Of a stretch of 64,000 nucleotides of DNA, positions 32,796 through 43,806 are shown piece by piece (positions within the stretch are counted from its first letter, which is position 1; the number at the start of each line of letters is the position of its first letter). Origin of the DNA: Dendrophyllia cribrosa. Taxonomy: Eukaryota; Cnidaria; Anthozoa; Scleractinia; Dendrophylliidae. The notes beneath the pieces were generated by a model. It did not search any database. It was not told where the DNA came from and saw only the letters and a list, made by a program, of their open reading frames with translations. The DNA lies in NCBI GenBank assembly GCA_024195265.1, contig JAJLRJ010000003.1:56791489-56855488 (forward strand), in the 5' to 3' direction. The position numbers and the translations under genes are program-made.

Positions 32796-32944
32796 GATAA
32801 ATAATTTTTATTGGATAGTTAACAACTATTCACCGAAGTGGAGGTGGGTAGTGGTGGATTCGCGGCTCGGTAAATATCCACCACTACCCACCTACACTGA
32901 GCTGAATGGTTGTTTTAGTATATACTGAAACAGTGAGATAATAT
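32796..32944. repeat. Left half of a MITE split by the Ngaro element
   Basis: Contains an inner palindrome (GGTGGGTAGTGGTGGAT / ATCCACCACTACCCACC) and TTAGTATATACTGAAACAGTG. The complement of the latter closes the right half at about 37765-37787. Confidence 0.6.
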
Positions 32945-33116
32945 ATATAATTTTTCACGTTGTTATTGTAATATAGCTGTGTGCTGGTATGTAGATTCGT
33001 TGGTATGTAGCTTACGTAATCATGTTACGAATGGAATATTTAGGAGTTTGTCAGTTAGGAGTTGTCATTCGACGGCATCTCCGCTTGTTGATCCGTTTCT
33101 ATCTATAAATTTTACT
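32945..33116 (+). repeat. Split direct repeat A1
   Basis: 172 bp beginning ATATAATTTTTCACGTTG; an identical copy is at 37292-37463. Confidence 0.92.
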
Positions 33117-33131
33117 AGCAAGAATTGTGTT

Positions 33132-33929
33132 ATGCCTGATCCACCACCGGAGACTGCTTCATCCCAACCTCAGTTGGCGGACGTTTCTAATTCTGAAACA
33201 ATTTCGCTGATTTCTTCCATCCTTGATTCGAAGCTACAGAAAACATTTGGTGATTTCAAGCGCTCCTTGGACGATCGAGACGTTGAGACTCGGCGCGAGC
33301 TGAAAAAATTGAAAACAGACTCCAAAGCAGCCGGTTCACTTCAGTTCAAAGGCAACAGAATCCAGTTTGAGTTTAATTCTCACCTGCTTGACTGCCTTGA
33401 TCAGGCCATTTCTAATTTGTCCGAGGGAAACCTCCTGGCGGTTCAAGAGCAACTCCAAAAGGCCAAGTCCGACGTCGAGAAGCTTATTAAGTTGATTCGC
33501 TTCGCAGACAAAAGTCCGGCCGGTTGGGCCGCGGTGGAAGAATATGAGTCTGACGAGCTCGCCGTAGATTCAGAAGACGAGAAGAAGCTTCGAGCGGCTG
33601 AACGACGAGCGCTTGCGAAGATCAAGCAAAAGTCTGCCAGATCTCGTGGGTCAAGGTCAGTGTCAAACGTTCCTAAGTCTCGAGACTCGTTTCCAGCTTC
33701 ACAAGTCCCTGGTTCTTCTGTTTCTGCTGGATCTCTTCCTTTTTCTCAACAGCCTAGCTTTCGTCAGTCATTTCGTGTCAGACAAGTCCAGCCTTCCGAT
33801 ATCTGCTTCAGTTGCAATCAGCGTGGACACTGGGCTAACTCACCAGCCTGCCCTCTTTTCTACAAGACCAGAGCCAGTTTCACTAACACCGGCCCTAGTG
33901 GAACGTCCACAAAGTCAACCACCGTCTGA
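33132..33929 (+). CDS. Ngaro gag-like protein
   Basis: The start is taken at 33132 (MPDPPPE), just past repeat A1; an in-frame ATG at 32979 lies inside the repeat. A central coiled-coil-like region rich in Lys/Glu (DRDVETRRELKKLK; ESDELAVDSEDEKKL) is followed by a Ser-rich linker and a CCHC-like knuckle (CFSCNQRGHWANSPAC). The expected role is RNA binding and particle assembly during retrotransposition. It overlaps the start of the RT frame, so RT may be made by frameshifting or reinitiation (inference). The frame is uninterrupted. Confidence 0.75.
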   Translation: MPDPPPETASSQPQLADVSNSETISLISSILDSKLQKTFGDFKRSLDDRDVETRRELKKLKTDSKAAGSLQFKGNRIQFEFNSHLLDCLDQAISNLSEGNLLAVQEQLQKAKSDVEKLIKLIRFADKSPAGWAAVEEYESDELAVDSEDEKKLRAAERRALAKIKQKSARSRGSRSVSNVPKSRDSFPASQVPGSSVSAGSLPFSQQPSFRQSFRVRQVQPSDICFSCNQRGHWANSPACPLFYKTRASFTNTGPSGTSTKSTTV

Positions 33930-35960
33930 TTTAACACAAGTGCTTTCAAGATTAGGTCCAGATAAGTACTCTGACTTTGACTTGGATCAAAATTTGCTTG
34001 ATCATAGTTTTGCTGAATATTTTGAAGGCTCTAGTCAGGTTATAGTTAAGGGTAGGCTCAAAGCTAATATTTCTTTTTGGCAAAATATCAGTGCGTCTAA
34101 GTTTATTTTAGATACTTTAAGTTTTGGGTATAAGATTCCTTTTTTACAGGAACCTACTAGTGTTTTTCTTACTAATAATCGCTCGGCTCTGAAAGAAAGT
34201 GAATTTGTAGAATCTGCTATTCAAGAGTTACTTAGTGTTGGCTCTATTGTTTCGTGTTCTTGCTCGCCTTACGTGATCAATCCATTGTCAGTTTCTGTAC
34301 AGTCAAATGGCAAAAAGAGACTTATATTAGACCTCAGGCATGTTAATTCCTTTGTTAATAAATCAAAAATCAAGTTTGAGGATGCCCATTCCTTGCTCCA
34401 TTGTTTCGTCGGCGAGTCTTCTTCAAATTGGTGGGCTTATTCCTTTGATATTAAGTCTGGGTACCATCACATTGAAATTTACCCCTCACATCAAACATTT
34501 CTCGGGTTTTCCTGGGTTTTCGATGGTATTCGTAAGTATTTCAAATTTGTCGTTTTGCCGTTTGGTCTTTCTACGGGCCCTTACATTTTCACCAAAGTTA
34601 TGTGTCCGCTTGTTAAGCATTGGCGTGCTCAAGCCTTTTGCATTGTGGTGTACTAGACGATGGCTTAGGGGTATGTGCTACCAAGGATTCCTGCCTTCGG
34701 CAATCTTTGGTGGTGCATTCTGATTTGATTAATTCAGGGTTCGTTCCGAATAAGGATAAATGTATTTGGATCCCTGTTCAGTCATTGCGTTGGCTTGGTT
34801 TTGATTGGGATTTTGCCCAGGGTTTTTTGTCTATTCATGTAGATAAGATTTCAGTTTTGTTGGCGTCCATCGGGGAGGTGTCTAGTTCCTGTTCAGTTTC
34901 TGCAAGAATGCTTGCCCAGGTTACCGGGCGAATTCTTTCCTGTATGCTTGTTTTTGGTCGTATTTGCAAGATTATGACAAAAGCACTCCATTCCGTTATT
35001 GACAGAAGAGCATACTGGGATGCCAGGGTTTTTCTTACTACTGAGGCTATTTCCGAGTTAAATTTTTGGAGTGTTAATGCTCGTGCTTTGAATTTAAGAC
35101 CTTTAGTCTACCCAGTGAATGTTCCTCGGCATATCGTATATTCCGACGCTAGTGAAGTTGCATGTGCTTCGTATGTTTGCATTCAGGGCTTTCCTGTTGC
35201 CCACGTGAATTTTGATGATGTTGAAATGAAGCAGAGCTCCACCTGGAGGGAATTAAAGTCTGTTAGTTTTGCGTTAAGGAGTTTCGCTTCCATTTTGCGT
35301 AATTCTTCTGTTAAGATTTACACTGACAATAAAGCTGTAGCATGCGTAACAGAGTCGGGGAGCAATAAGCCGCATTTGAATGCGTTTGCTAAGGATATTT
35401 TCTGTTTTACTTCGGCTCAAGGTATTAGTTTGTCGGTGGAATGGATTCCCCGAACGCTTAATCAGAGAGCTGACTATTACAGTAAGATCGTTGATTATGA
35501 GGACTGGTGTGTTTCCAGTGATTATTTTCGTACCATAGATTCTAGATGGGGTCCTTTCACCGTGGATTGTTTTGCTAGTTATGTAAATGCTAAGTTGCCA
35601 AGATTCTATTCGCGTTTTCACAACCCTAACACTTTGGGTGTAGATGCTCTTAGTCATAGCTGGGAAGGTGAGAATTGCTGGTTGGTCCCTCCCGTTTACC
35701 TTATCATCCAAGTTATTTCGCATTTAAAACTATGCAAATGTATGGGTGCACTTGTGGTCCCCTGTTGGCCTTCTTCCATTTTTTGGCCATCCATCGTTAA
35801 TGAAGATCGTTCTTTCCGTAGTTTTATAGTTGATTTCCTATATGTCGCTGAAGGGAGGCGAGTTTTTGTGCATGGTTCTAACAAAAATTCTATTTTTGGT
35901 TCGGATAGCTCATTTTTTAGTTCCCCTTTACTTTTCTTACGCATTAATGGAGCTAGTTAA
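33760..35960 (+). pseudogene. Ngaro reverse transcriptase-RNase H, frame broken at the active site
   Basis: The first part (to 34656) carries RT motifs up to LILDLRHVNSF, AYSFDIKSGYHHIEI (motif A) and LPFGLSTGPYIFTKVM. It ends at a stop in VVY. The next frame (from about 34650) opens with LDDGLG, so the YLDD catalytic box is split by a one-base loss near 34651. RNase H follows: IVYSDAS (D), WRELKSV (E), IYTDNKA (D). After it comes WGPFTVDCFASYVNAKLPRF with LVPPVYLI and VPCWPSSIFWP, a block usual in Ngaro/DIRS pol proteins. As read, no active RT can be made. Confidence 0.85.
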
Positions 35961-36119
35961 TTTTTTATTTATTCTTGTTTGAATAAAAGAGTTTGCCACT
36001 GGGCTTTGTGCGTTTGGTTTGTTGTTTTGCCGCTGGGCTTTTACGCACGTTCTTTTTTCGCGACTACTTGCTATCTGTTAGCAGTAGTTTGTGTTGCGAC
36101 TATTTCCTGGCTAACTTTT

Positions 36120-37152
36120 ATTGTTTGTTTTTTTGTTTTTCTTTCCTGTTTTTACAAGGTGATGTTGTTTTTGGCAGGATTAGTTCCACCTTGCAGGATC
36201 CTGAACTCAAAAGACTTGCCAGTTTGCTTCCAGCCCGTGCGTTGCAGTCCAAGGCTCCACGTACCATTGACCAGTATTCTAGGTCCTTTCAGAAATTCGG
36301 GGTTTGGGCTTCTTCCTTTCCCGAGATTGCTGTTTTGCCTACAAGGCCGCTGGATGTTGCTCTCTACTTAGAGACTTCATTCTGCTTCTTGTAGTATTTC
36401 ATGGGCTAACAAGCTTTATGGTTTTCCTGATCCATGCCAAGATCCCCTTGTCAAGAACATTATTGAGGCGGGAGTCCGGAATACCGCTAAGCCAGTTGTC
36501 AAAAAGGAGCCAATTACTCCTGCCATGATCACTTCAATTTGTGCTAAGTATGCGTCGTCGTCTGCTGATTTGTCAAGTCTCCGAATTGCAGCTCTATTTA
36601 TTACCGCTTATTGTGCATTTTTACGCTTTGACGAGTTAGCTAAGTTGCGCTGTTGCGATGTAATTTTCCATGATTTGGATTATGTTAAAATTGTTATTAC
36701 AAGCAGTAAGACCGATGTTTATAGGGATGGTTCCTCAGTTCTTTTGGCTCGGACAGGTACTGTCGCTTGTCCATATGCGATACTTGCTTTCTCGTTATTT
36801 TCATCTTGCTCGTTTGAATTATAATTCTAGCGATTTTCTATTTCGCAATGTTGTTTTTCATAGGTCCACGCGTGATTATTCTTTAGGTTCGCGATCTATA
36901 TCCTATACCAGGGCCAGGGAGCTTTTGCTTAATTGCTTAGCTGAACTTGGCTTTGCTAAGTCTAGTTATGGTTTGCATAGCCTAAGGGCAGGTGGGGCCT
37001 CTGCCGCTGCGAATGCTGGTATTAGCGACCGTTTGTTTAAACGGCATGTTCGTTGGAAGTCTGATCGTGCCAAGGACGGTTATGTCAAGGACAACGTTAG
37101 TTCCCGGCCTTCTTTCAGTTTCTCGTTCTTCAGGCCTATAATCCCTCTTTAA
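36120..37152 (+). pseudogene. Ngaro tyrosine recombinase, two frame breaks
   Basis: Three consecutive frames are needed: to about 36385 (RTIDQYSRSFQKFGVWAS), then to about 36785 (FLRFDELAKLRCCDV with the first catalytic Arg), then to 37152 (HSLRAGG with His-x2-Arg, and DGYVKDN with the probable catalytic Tyr). These are the residues of the integrase used by DIRS/Ngaro elements to insert circular DNA. The breaks near 36385 and 36785 inactivate it. Confidence 0.8.
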
Positions 37153-37183
37153 TTGTGCTTTATCTTCGAAATGGGGCCGTTTA

Positions 37184-37463
37184 TGCGTGATCAATAAACG
37201 AGATGCCCCCTCCTGTACGCCTGGTTTTATTACTGGTACTAAGTTAGAAATTATTTTGTTTTCGTTTCACTGCAGAGTGATTAGACAACAAATATAATTT
37301 TTCACGTTGTTATTGTAATATAGCTGTGTGCTGGTATGTAGATTCGTTGGTATGTAGCTTACGTAATCATGTTACGAATGGAATATTTAGGAGTTTGTCA
37401 GTTAGGAGTTGTCATTCGACGGCATCTCCGCTTGTTGATCCGTTTCTATCTATAAATTTTACT
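37184..37463 (+). repeat. Split direct repeats B1 and A2
   Basis: B1 (37184-37291, from TGCGTGATCAATAAACG) abuts A2 (37292-37463). Confidence 0.9.
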
Positions 37464-37525
37464 TTAGAAAATTTTTCTATTATGTCTGGTCTAGGTTTAC
37501 TATGATGGTTGTATTCAGCTATGTT

Positions 37526-37633
37526 TGCGTGATCAATAAACGAGATGCCCCCTCCTGTACGCCTGGTTTTATTACTGGTACTAAGTTAGAAATTATTTTG
37601 TTTTCGTTTCACTGCAGAGTGATTAGACAACAA
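37526..37633 (+). repeat. Split direct repeat B2
   Basis: 108 bp, same as B1, ending GATTAGACAACAA. Marks the right end of the element. Confidence 0.9.
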
Positions 37634-37790
37634 AACGAAAATGATGCTTTAACTCATTTATTCCTGTCAACGATTACAATTTCGCGCGCAAATTGCTGGG
37701 AGGTGAATAGCACTTGCTATTCCGAGTTTCAGTAGCCAATCAGAGCGCGCCAACAATGCTATCCACTGTTTCAGTATATACTAATTGTGA
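37634..37790. repeat. Right half of the MITE split by Ngaro
   Basis: Ends CACTGTTTCAGTATATACTAA, inverted relative to the sequence just left of the Ngaro element. Confidence 0.6.
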
Positions 37791-37930
37791 TTATAATGTA
37801 TAAGGTTTTTAAACTTTTTATAATTATTGTATGTAGTAGTCCACGGCTCACTGGAAGACCATTTTTGCAATGAAGTGATCCCGTGTTTTTAAATAAAGAT
37901 GATGATGATGATGATGATGTTGATGATGAT
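37791..37930 (+). mobile_element. LINE 3' tail ending in (GAT)n
   Basis: GGCTCACTGGAAGACC, AATAAA and (GATGAT)n are the usual 3' end of L2/CR1-like LINEs. It sits at the break in copy C, so LINE, MITE and Ngaro are nested there. Confidence 0.55.
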
Positions 37931-38047
37931 GACAGAGTTCTGTCCTACGGTCCACAAAACTAGACTGTCCAGCGAGGTTAACATTGAAACCGACAGAAAT
38001 GGTAAAAAAGATTTCGGCCGTTCGTACCAACCGGAATAAAAGGAGTA
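37931..38047 (+). repeat. Copy C of the GPCR 3' flank, right piece
   Basis: Matches 21170-21286 and 39269-39388 (CCTACGGTCCACAA; AAGATTTCGGCCGTTCGTAC) and stops at GGAGTACC. No GPCR frame follows. Confidence 0.8.
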
Positions 38048-38230
38048 CCAGTTAAATTAAGACATTATTCAAACGGTAAAACAAAGTGGATTTACGTACA
38101 CGCAGATGAAACAAACGTAAAATCGTTTTTAGAGGAAACCTTTGCTACCGAAAAAGCCAACAAAGCTTCAGGACTGCAATCCTGCCTTATAGTGAATTCG
38201 CGCTACGTCCTTAAAGTTATTTCATTCTAA
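38006..38230 (+). CDS. Unrecognised terminal-exon-like open frame
   Basis: An open stretch without ATG, ending at a stop (38228) and followed by AATAAA at 38287. It reads VKLRHYSNGKTKWIYVHADE and so on to SCLIVNSRYVLKVISF. Composition and the nearby poly(A) signal look like a last exon; an AG at 38050-38051 may be the acceptor. I do not recognise the protein. The first 40 bases are shared with the GPCR flank, so the fragment was joined there by rearrangement or is a chance frame. Confidence 0.35.
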   Translation, partial: KRFRPFVPTGIKGVPVKLRHYSNGKTKWIYVHADETNVKSFLEETFATEKANKASGLQSCLIVNSRYVLKVISF

Positions 38231-38690
38231 CATTTTGTTCTTGATTTCCTTATCATTTTTGGAGTACATGGATTTGATTTGTTCTAAATAAAACAGCTTT
38301 TGGTGACATAATGATTTGATGTAACCTTAATGTGTTTTGTTATTATTAAATTTATCCAGTGTACTTAAACAAAGTGTGGATTTATTGTTTTAGCACGCGC
38401 ATGCAATTGGCTGCTTTGTTTATTTTTCCGAGGTGCTAATCTTCCATGCAAATTTATTTCAGTGCAAGTTCGTATAATTAAAAGTTCCGGAACTTTGAAG
38501 CCACCGGTAAAGTCATGTTATCAAAATTTAAAGTGGGTTATGGCTGGGTAACTGAAAATGAAGAGAAAATAAGAATGTTGTAGTAAGTAAGAATAAGAAG
38601 CGGTTTTTTATACTGCGCAATTTTATTGATTCTAAACTTGAATGTTTCGAAACCCTCTTTTTAGTTTTATGCAGCTATTAAGTATAAACA

Positions 38691-38762
38691 GCTTTAATGG
38701 TCGAGTTGTTAAGACACTGCGTTGTGGCCACAGTAACCCAGGTTCGAGTCCTGGTCAAGGGA
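38691..38762 (+). tRNA. tRNA-His(GTG)-like relic, copy B
   Basis: Same layout as copy A; the B box is GGTTCGAGTCC. The D-loop GG is changed (GAGTTGTTAAG), so tertiary pairing would be lost. Probably not functional. Confidence 0.45.
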
Positions 38763-39444
38763 AGTTGTTTTGATCTATGTCTGAAAAGGATATCTGTGTC
38801 AGTTGTGTTTAGATTTGAAGTGAATTGGTATAAAGCGGGCATGCTTAGACCTGTCTATTGTAGTATTGTGTAAAAGCGACGCGAAATACAGTGCATAAAA
38901 TTAGGGTAGGTTTTTATAATGAGATGACTAGTCACTTCAACACTCAGTCAGTTATACATATTAATGATTAAAATATTACATTTGTTGTCTGACTAGTCAT
39001 TTCTGGTCCTTAGCTAGTCACTAACGAGGTGAAGTCCAGCCTTCTCCTACTACTGGTGCATTTACTTCAAATCATGATCGTTTGTAGAAGTTGTTATATG
39101 CATTTGCACCCGATATTACCAAGGTGTTTATGTATCTGTCAGTTTTACATAACGGGATATACATAGGTTTACTGTTCCTTAAAGTAACAGACGGGTGACT
39201 TTTTTTAAGTGGAAAAAGAAAGTTGTATAAATACCCTTGTCCATGACTAAATGTCTTTCAAAAAGGTCCTGACAGAGTTCTATCCTACGGTCCACAAGAC
39301 TAGACAGTCCAGCGAGGTTAAGACTGAAAGCGAGAGAAATGGTAAGAAAGATTTCGGCCGTTCGTACCAACCGGAATAAAAGGAGTACCTCGGAACGTAC
39401 TCCACAGTTTCCAACCGAAATTTCCATTTGCTTCCAAACCGAAG

Positions 39445-40611
39445 TTACTGGTTACCGTTGTTGTTGTCACTGTTATTGTTGTTATTGTTATTGTCGCCAT
39501 TGTTGTTGTTGTTTTCATCAATGCTGTTGTTGTTGCCACTGTTGTTTACATTTTCCTGTTCATTATTTCGACCTTTCAATTCCTGTCCTGCTGCAAGCGG
39601 CAACACAACGTTCAACGTTCCGAACATTCGCATTTCAATGTCCTCAGCTTGTACATTGCTTTTTCTAAAGATTATTTCAATAAAAGCTACACGGAACTTT
39701 CTTATTCTAATACAATAAATAATTGGGTTGATAAGCGAATTCAGAATTGCTACGAAACTTGTTGTCGTGAAAGCAATATATGCTACATTTACCGAGTCAA
39801 TAATATTATTTACAATCGATATTCGAAAAATAAGAAAAGGTAAATAACTTAACACTAGGACAAGAAGTACAATCGTTGTTAGTTTAAAAGCTTTTTTGTC
39901 GTTTAAGAATTTCTGTCTGGCTTCCACTGACACTTGCTGGGCCGCTATTTCTTTCTCGTGGCGACGAGTCTCGTAGTAGAGTACGACTTGACAGAAAATA
40001 ATAATTACCGTACATACGGTTAGGGTAACATTGCTGACAATTAAGTAAAGGCTATTGTCTATGATACCTAAAGATATGGTCAAGAATAATGATGCGAACC
40101 ACATAATAGCGGACGAACGGAGTATACGAACTGTAGTAACCATAGAGATGTGCTCAAACGAGTGTTTTATGACAATGTACCGCTCTATGTTCACCAGTGA
40201 CAGATGAAGAAGTGATGCCCCAGCTAACACTCTGAGAACGTTTTTCGATAGTGTTATTAGCGAACAGTGCGCGATTGAATCCTCTTCTTGTAGAAATACT
40301 GTTAATTCCGCGATAAATAATGGTTGTCCAACCACTCCCATGACAGCATCAGTGGTCGCCAAATAAGAAAGTGCGATGTTGGACATTGTTTTAAGTCGCG
40401 GTTTAGTTTTTACAGCGATTATGACAAGTGCGTTCGAAACGCTTGTTATGGGAAAAGTGATTATGTTCATAATTATAACGAACACGATCACCGCATTAGC
40501 CTCTGTGGTATTATGATCAAGAGTTCCACCAAGGAAAATGTAAACCTCACATTCAGAGGGTATCTTCTCGCTGTGAGCAGTCGAACTTGAATTCATTTTC
40601 TTCGCTTGCAC
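39445..40611 (-). CDS. Class A G-protein-coupled receptor, copy B
   Basis: 388 residues, single exon, with the same seven-helix plan as the receptor at 21345-22505: SNALVI in TM1, LATTD in TM2, ERY after TM3, a very short TM4-TM5 loop without Cys, SYLPF in TM6 and NPIIY in TM7. The Asn-rich tail is two residues longer. By-eye alignment gives about 33 substitutions from copy A: 31 lie in residues 1-265, including clusters at QEEDSIAH, MWFAS, TVCTV and FRIS; only two lie in the last 121. No stop or frameshift, so both copies look functional. The TATA-like element of copy A is missing upstream. Confidence 0.92.
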   Translation of the reverse strand: MQAKKMNSSSTAHSEKIPSECEVYIFLGGTLDHNTTEANAVIVFVIIMNIITFPITSVSNALVIIAVKTKPRLKTMSNIALSYLATTDAVMGVVGQPLFIAELTVFLQEEDSIAHCSLITLSKNVLRVLAGASLLHLSLVNIERYIVIKHSFEHISMVTTVRILRSSAIMWFASLFLTISLGIIDNSLYLIVSNVTLTVCTVIIIFCQVVLYYETRRHEKEIAAQQVSVEARQKFLNDKKAFKLTTIVLLVLVLSYLPFLIFRISIVNNIIDSVNVAYIAFTTTSFVAILNSLINPIIYCIRIRKFRVAFIEIIFRKSNVQAEDIEMRMFGTLNVVLPLAAGQELKGRNNEQENVNNSGNNNSIDENNNNNGDNNNNNNNSDNNNGNQ

Positions 40612-41836
40612 TGAACCCTTCTTTCTCAGCTATTAACAAGTTCAACCTACCAGAAGCGACTATAGCTTGGCTTGTTTAACCTCATGCTTTAAGATAGTTT
40701 TAGATTCGTCGGCTTTGTTATATTGTTATTTTCACAAAAGTTGATGAAAATTTGGCTTCGCCAGAGGACACTATTGTGAACAGCAGCTTATTAAGCTGCC
40801 GCATGCAAACTGGCCCTTGACAAATGTATGTTCGCAGATGGGCGATCGCACGTTTTATTTGCTGATCATTGTCATGTAATATATCTTTTTACAGCAATTC
40901 GCTTGTTTATTTAGAAGTTAAATAGGTTGACTCATTTTGTTGATCAAACTCGCCTCAGACTTCATCAAATAAATAAAAGAGTTAAATTCTAAAGAAACTT
41001 TGGTGCTGCGGCGGTGGGAATTTGATTTTATCATCTCTGCGGCGGCCAATTTAGTTTATCAACTCAGTTGATAAAACTATATTTTCCGACCAAATCACTC
41101 GATTTCCTTCTTATTGCTAATTGGATTTGATAGCATAATCTGCCAAACTATTGAAAACCGCCACATCAGAAATGTTTAAACAATGGCATGATAAACCGAT
41201 GAAATCCCAGAGAGGAACCGAGACATATTCATTTTGTGAACGGTGCACGAAACTAAAGGTTGTTGAAACACGATTCTCTTGGGCACAAATTTCATCTACA
41301 GATCGCTCATAAAATCAATTTGGTATAAATAAACGGACTTTGCCAAGTTTCGAAGATTTCTTTCGCTATTAAACGATATTAATTTCGATATTCAAATCTT
41401 AATTCGTATTACCTGTGTTATCACGTAAAAGCTAATTTAAAACAATGCTTGGAATAGTGGATTCAGTTTTTAAGGCCGCTTGAGTAGTCAGAGGAAATAC
41501 TCTGTTTTGAGCGGTTATTTATAAATAGACGAATTATCAGCTGAAAGGCCGGCAAGATAGCCATTTAATCAGTAACAAATGTATATTTGCAATTGAGCAT
41601 TCACATCGCTCAGTTATCACGATCCTGACTGATTATTGCCAAGTAAAATAGTTTTTTACAGCAATTTGCTTCTTTTTCTTTTTTTTTTTTTTGAACTAAA
41701 ATTGGTTCAGCTTTAATTTGCAGATCAAATTTGCTCCTGATTTTATCATCAATGTATCTGTTATTTTCGATGGGATTTGATGCCATTGTCTCCTAAAATA
41801 AAGGAAACCGCCACAAATTGAGCAAAACATTCACGA
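40612..41836. other. Upstream flank of GPCR copy B
   Basis: No gene. Nearly identical to 22506-23747 from about 40860 on; differences concentrate in the first 250 bp. Confidence 0.6.
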
Positions 41837-42087
41837 AGCTTTCAATAACATGCGGAATTTGAAATTCAAATCTCCACAAACGGTAGTGTTATTCCCTGCC
41901 GTCAATCATAATTAATACGAAAGCCAACGGACCATGTAAAAAAGAAACAAACAAAATCGATCGAAATCTACCAATCATAGTGAAGATCTGTTTCCTGAGA
42001 GGTAAGCTAAGATGATTGACGGCAGTGTAAAACGCAACCGTTGCTGGTGATTTGAATTTCAGATTCCACGTGTTATTGAAAAGCGCA
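41837..42087. mobile_element. MITE, TTTCAATAACA ends, first of an inverted pair
   Basis: Imperfect palindrome: TTTCAATAACATGCGGAATT to CACGTGTTATTGAAAAGCGC, each with TGACGGCAGT inside. Absent from copy A. Confidence 0.75.
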
Positions 42088-42228
42088 ATAATAGACGATA
42101 CAGATTCACCGATGTAAACGGATTGTTTTAGGAATCAAACTTCACCGGCACAAAACTAGAATTTCTGGGGCCACGAAATTCAAGAACGCTCGCAAATGAA
42201 TCACGGTAAGTGCGGATGGGACTTTATT

Positions 42229-42512
42229 GCGCTTTTCAATAACACGTGGAATCTGAAATTCAAATCACCAGCAACGGTTGCGTTTTACACTGCCGTCAAT
42301 CATCTTAGCTTACCTCTCAGGAAACAGATCTTTACTTCAGTGAGTTCAAAAGGTCACGTCCGTGCATTATGATTGGTAGATTTCGATCCATTTTGTTTGT
42401 TTCTTTTTTGCATGGTCCGTTGGCTTTCGTATTAATTATGATTGACGGCAGTGAATAACGCAACCGTTTGTGGAGATTTGAATTTTAAATTCCGCATGTT
42501 ATTGAAAGGCGC
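42229..42512. mobile_element. MITE, second of the inverted pair
   Basis: GCGCTTTTCAATAACACGTG to TGTTATTGAAAGGCGC, an opposite-orientation copy of 41837-42087 with about 45 extra bases in the centre. Absent from copy A. Confidence 0.75.
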
Positions 42513-43070
42513 AGTAACTTCAAGGTCATTTCTTTCAAATAGTTAGTTCATTTTCAAGGCATTGCATCTTGTTTTTGTCTGTTTTCTTTTATTTTCCATC
42601 GTTACTGATACGTTTTCTAAGCAACGCCGCCGAAGGCTCGAGGTCGGCTGTCAAGAAACGAGAACCTTCAGAAGGTTTGGCTCAGAAATTCGGTCGTCCG
42701 TGGAAAGGAAATAGGTATATTAGATTGACTACTAGTTAAGATTTATCTTCAAATCTTTTCACTGTAATTTTTTTAGTACATTCGTTTTCCAGATACTGTG
42801 AGTTGACATTTGAATCTTTCCATCGATAACCGTGACCGTAATATATTGGAATTGGTAAACTGAATTAATTTGGCTTTGGATAAGTATCGTGGTCTTCATT
42901 TTACGTTTGTTATCAAATAAAAGAAAGTAAATTCAGTGTTTTAAGGTCATTGCCAGATGTACGCTCACAAATTAGAATTCACATCGCTCAATTATTAGAA
43001 TCTGATTATTGTCAAAAATTGATGTTTCGTTTCTAGTAATTTTGTTTGTTCACTAAGAACTTAAGGTGGC
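42513..43070. other. Copy-B insert remainder and rejoining flank
   Basis: To about 42835 the sequence has no match in copy A and no recognised gene. After that it follows 23850-24091. Confidence 0.5.
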
Positions 43071-43806
43071 TCCATGTAGTTATTGGCCAGTCTTCCAAAT
43101 GAAATACACATGATCTTAACTGTATCTTATTGCTGTCTTTCAGAGTTTTGTGTCGCGATATTAGGCATAATATACACATACACGTAGCTTGGGCTTTCTC
43201 TGGCCTTTACCGAGAAATCTAATTTCGCGATCTTGTCTCGCTATTATGGCAAGCACTGATTGAGTTGTTGGGCTTGTTGTTCAAGGCTTTTCTCGTTTTT
43301 TACACGGTAAATATTCATGATTTTTGGTGAAACAGAATAATCCTTCAGTAAGTCTCATGTGACAAAGCCATAAAAAATCTGTACATAATTTTTGGCAATT
43401 TACTTACCTTTCGTTTTTTCGTTTATTGGGTTTGTTTATGTACAAAAACTGTTGTCTTTTTTTGTGATCACGAACCAAGAAAATCCTACAAATTCGCCGA
43501 TTTTTATAAAATTTACCGCGTGGAAGGAGCGCAATATACGTTTTAGCTACCGTAAAAACTGGTTAAATGGCAAGAAACCGTATACGAGAATCCCGCTGCT
43601 TGTACGCTGGATCCTTGAGGATCTGTTTCAGCCAAAAATAATTGAATATAAAACTTTAAAGCAAAGCTGAAAACTGCGTATATTTTGTTAAGTACAATAT
43701 TTCAGCTGGCCAGACCAGCCTTCTTCAGGTACAAGATGTTACTAATGTTATACGATGTTAAAGGTAATACTTTAGAGCCACACGGCATGAACAAACGTGA
43801 TGAAAT

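Larger units (their letters stand above)
32945..37633 (+). mobile_element. Ngaro-type tyrosine-recombinase retrotransposon
   Basis: Split direct repeats in A1-ORFs-B1-A2-B2 order: A1 32945-33116, B1 37184-37291, A2 37292-37463, B2 37526-37633. This arrangement is characteristic of Ngaro/PAT-type elements. Internal frames give a gag-like protein with zinc knuckle, reverse transcriptase with RNase H, and a tyrosine recombinase. The repeat pairs appear identical by eye (172 and 108 bp), implying recent insertion, yet the pol and recombinase frames are broken. Confidence 0.9.
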
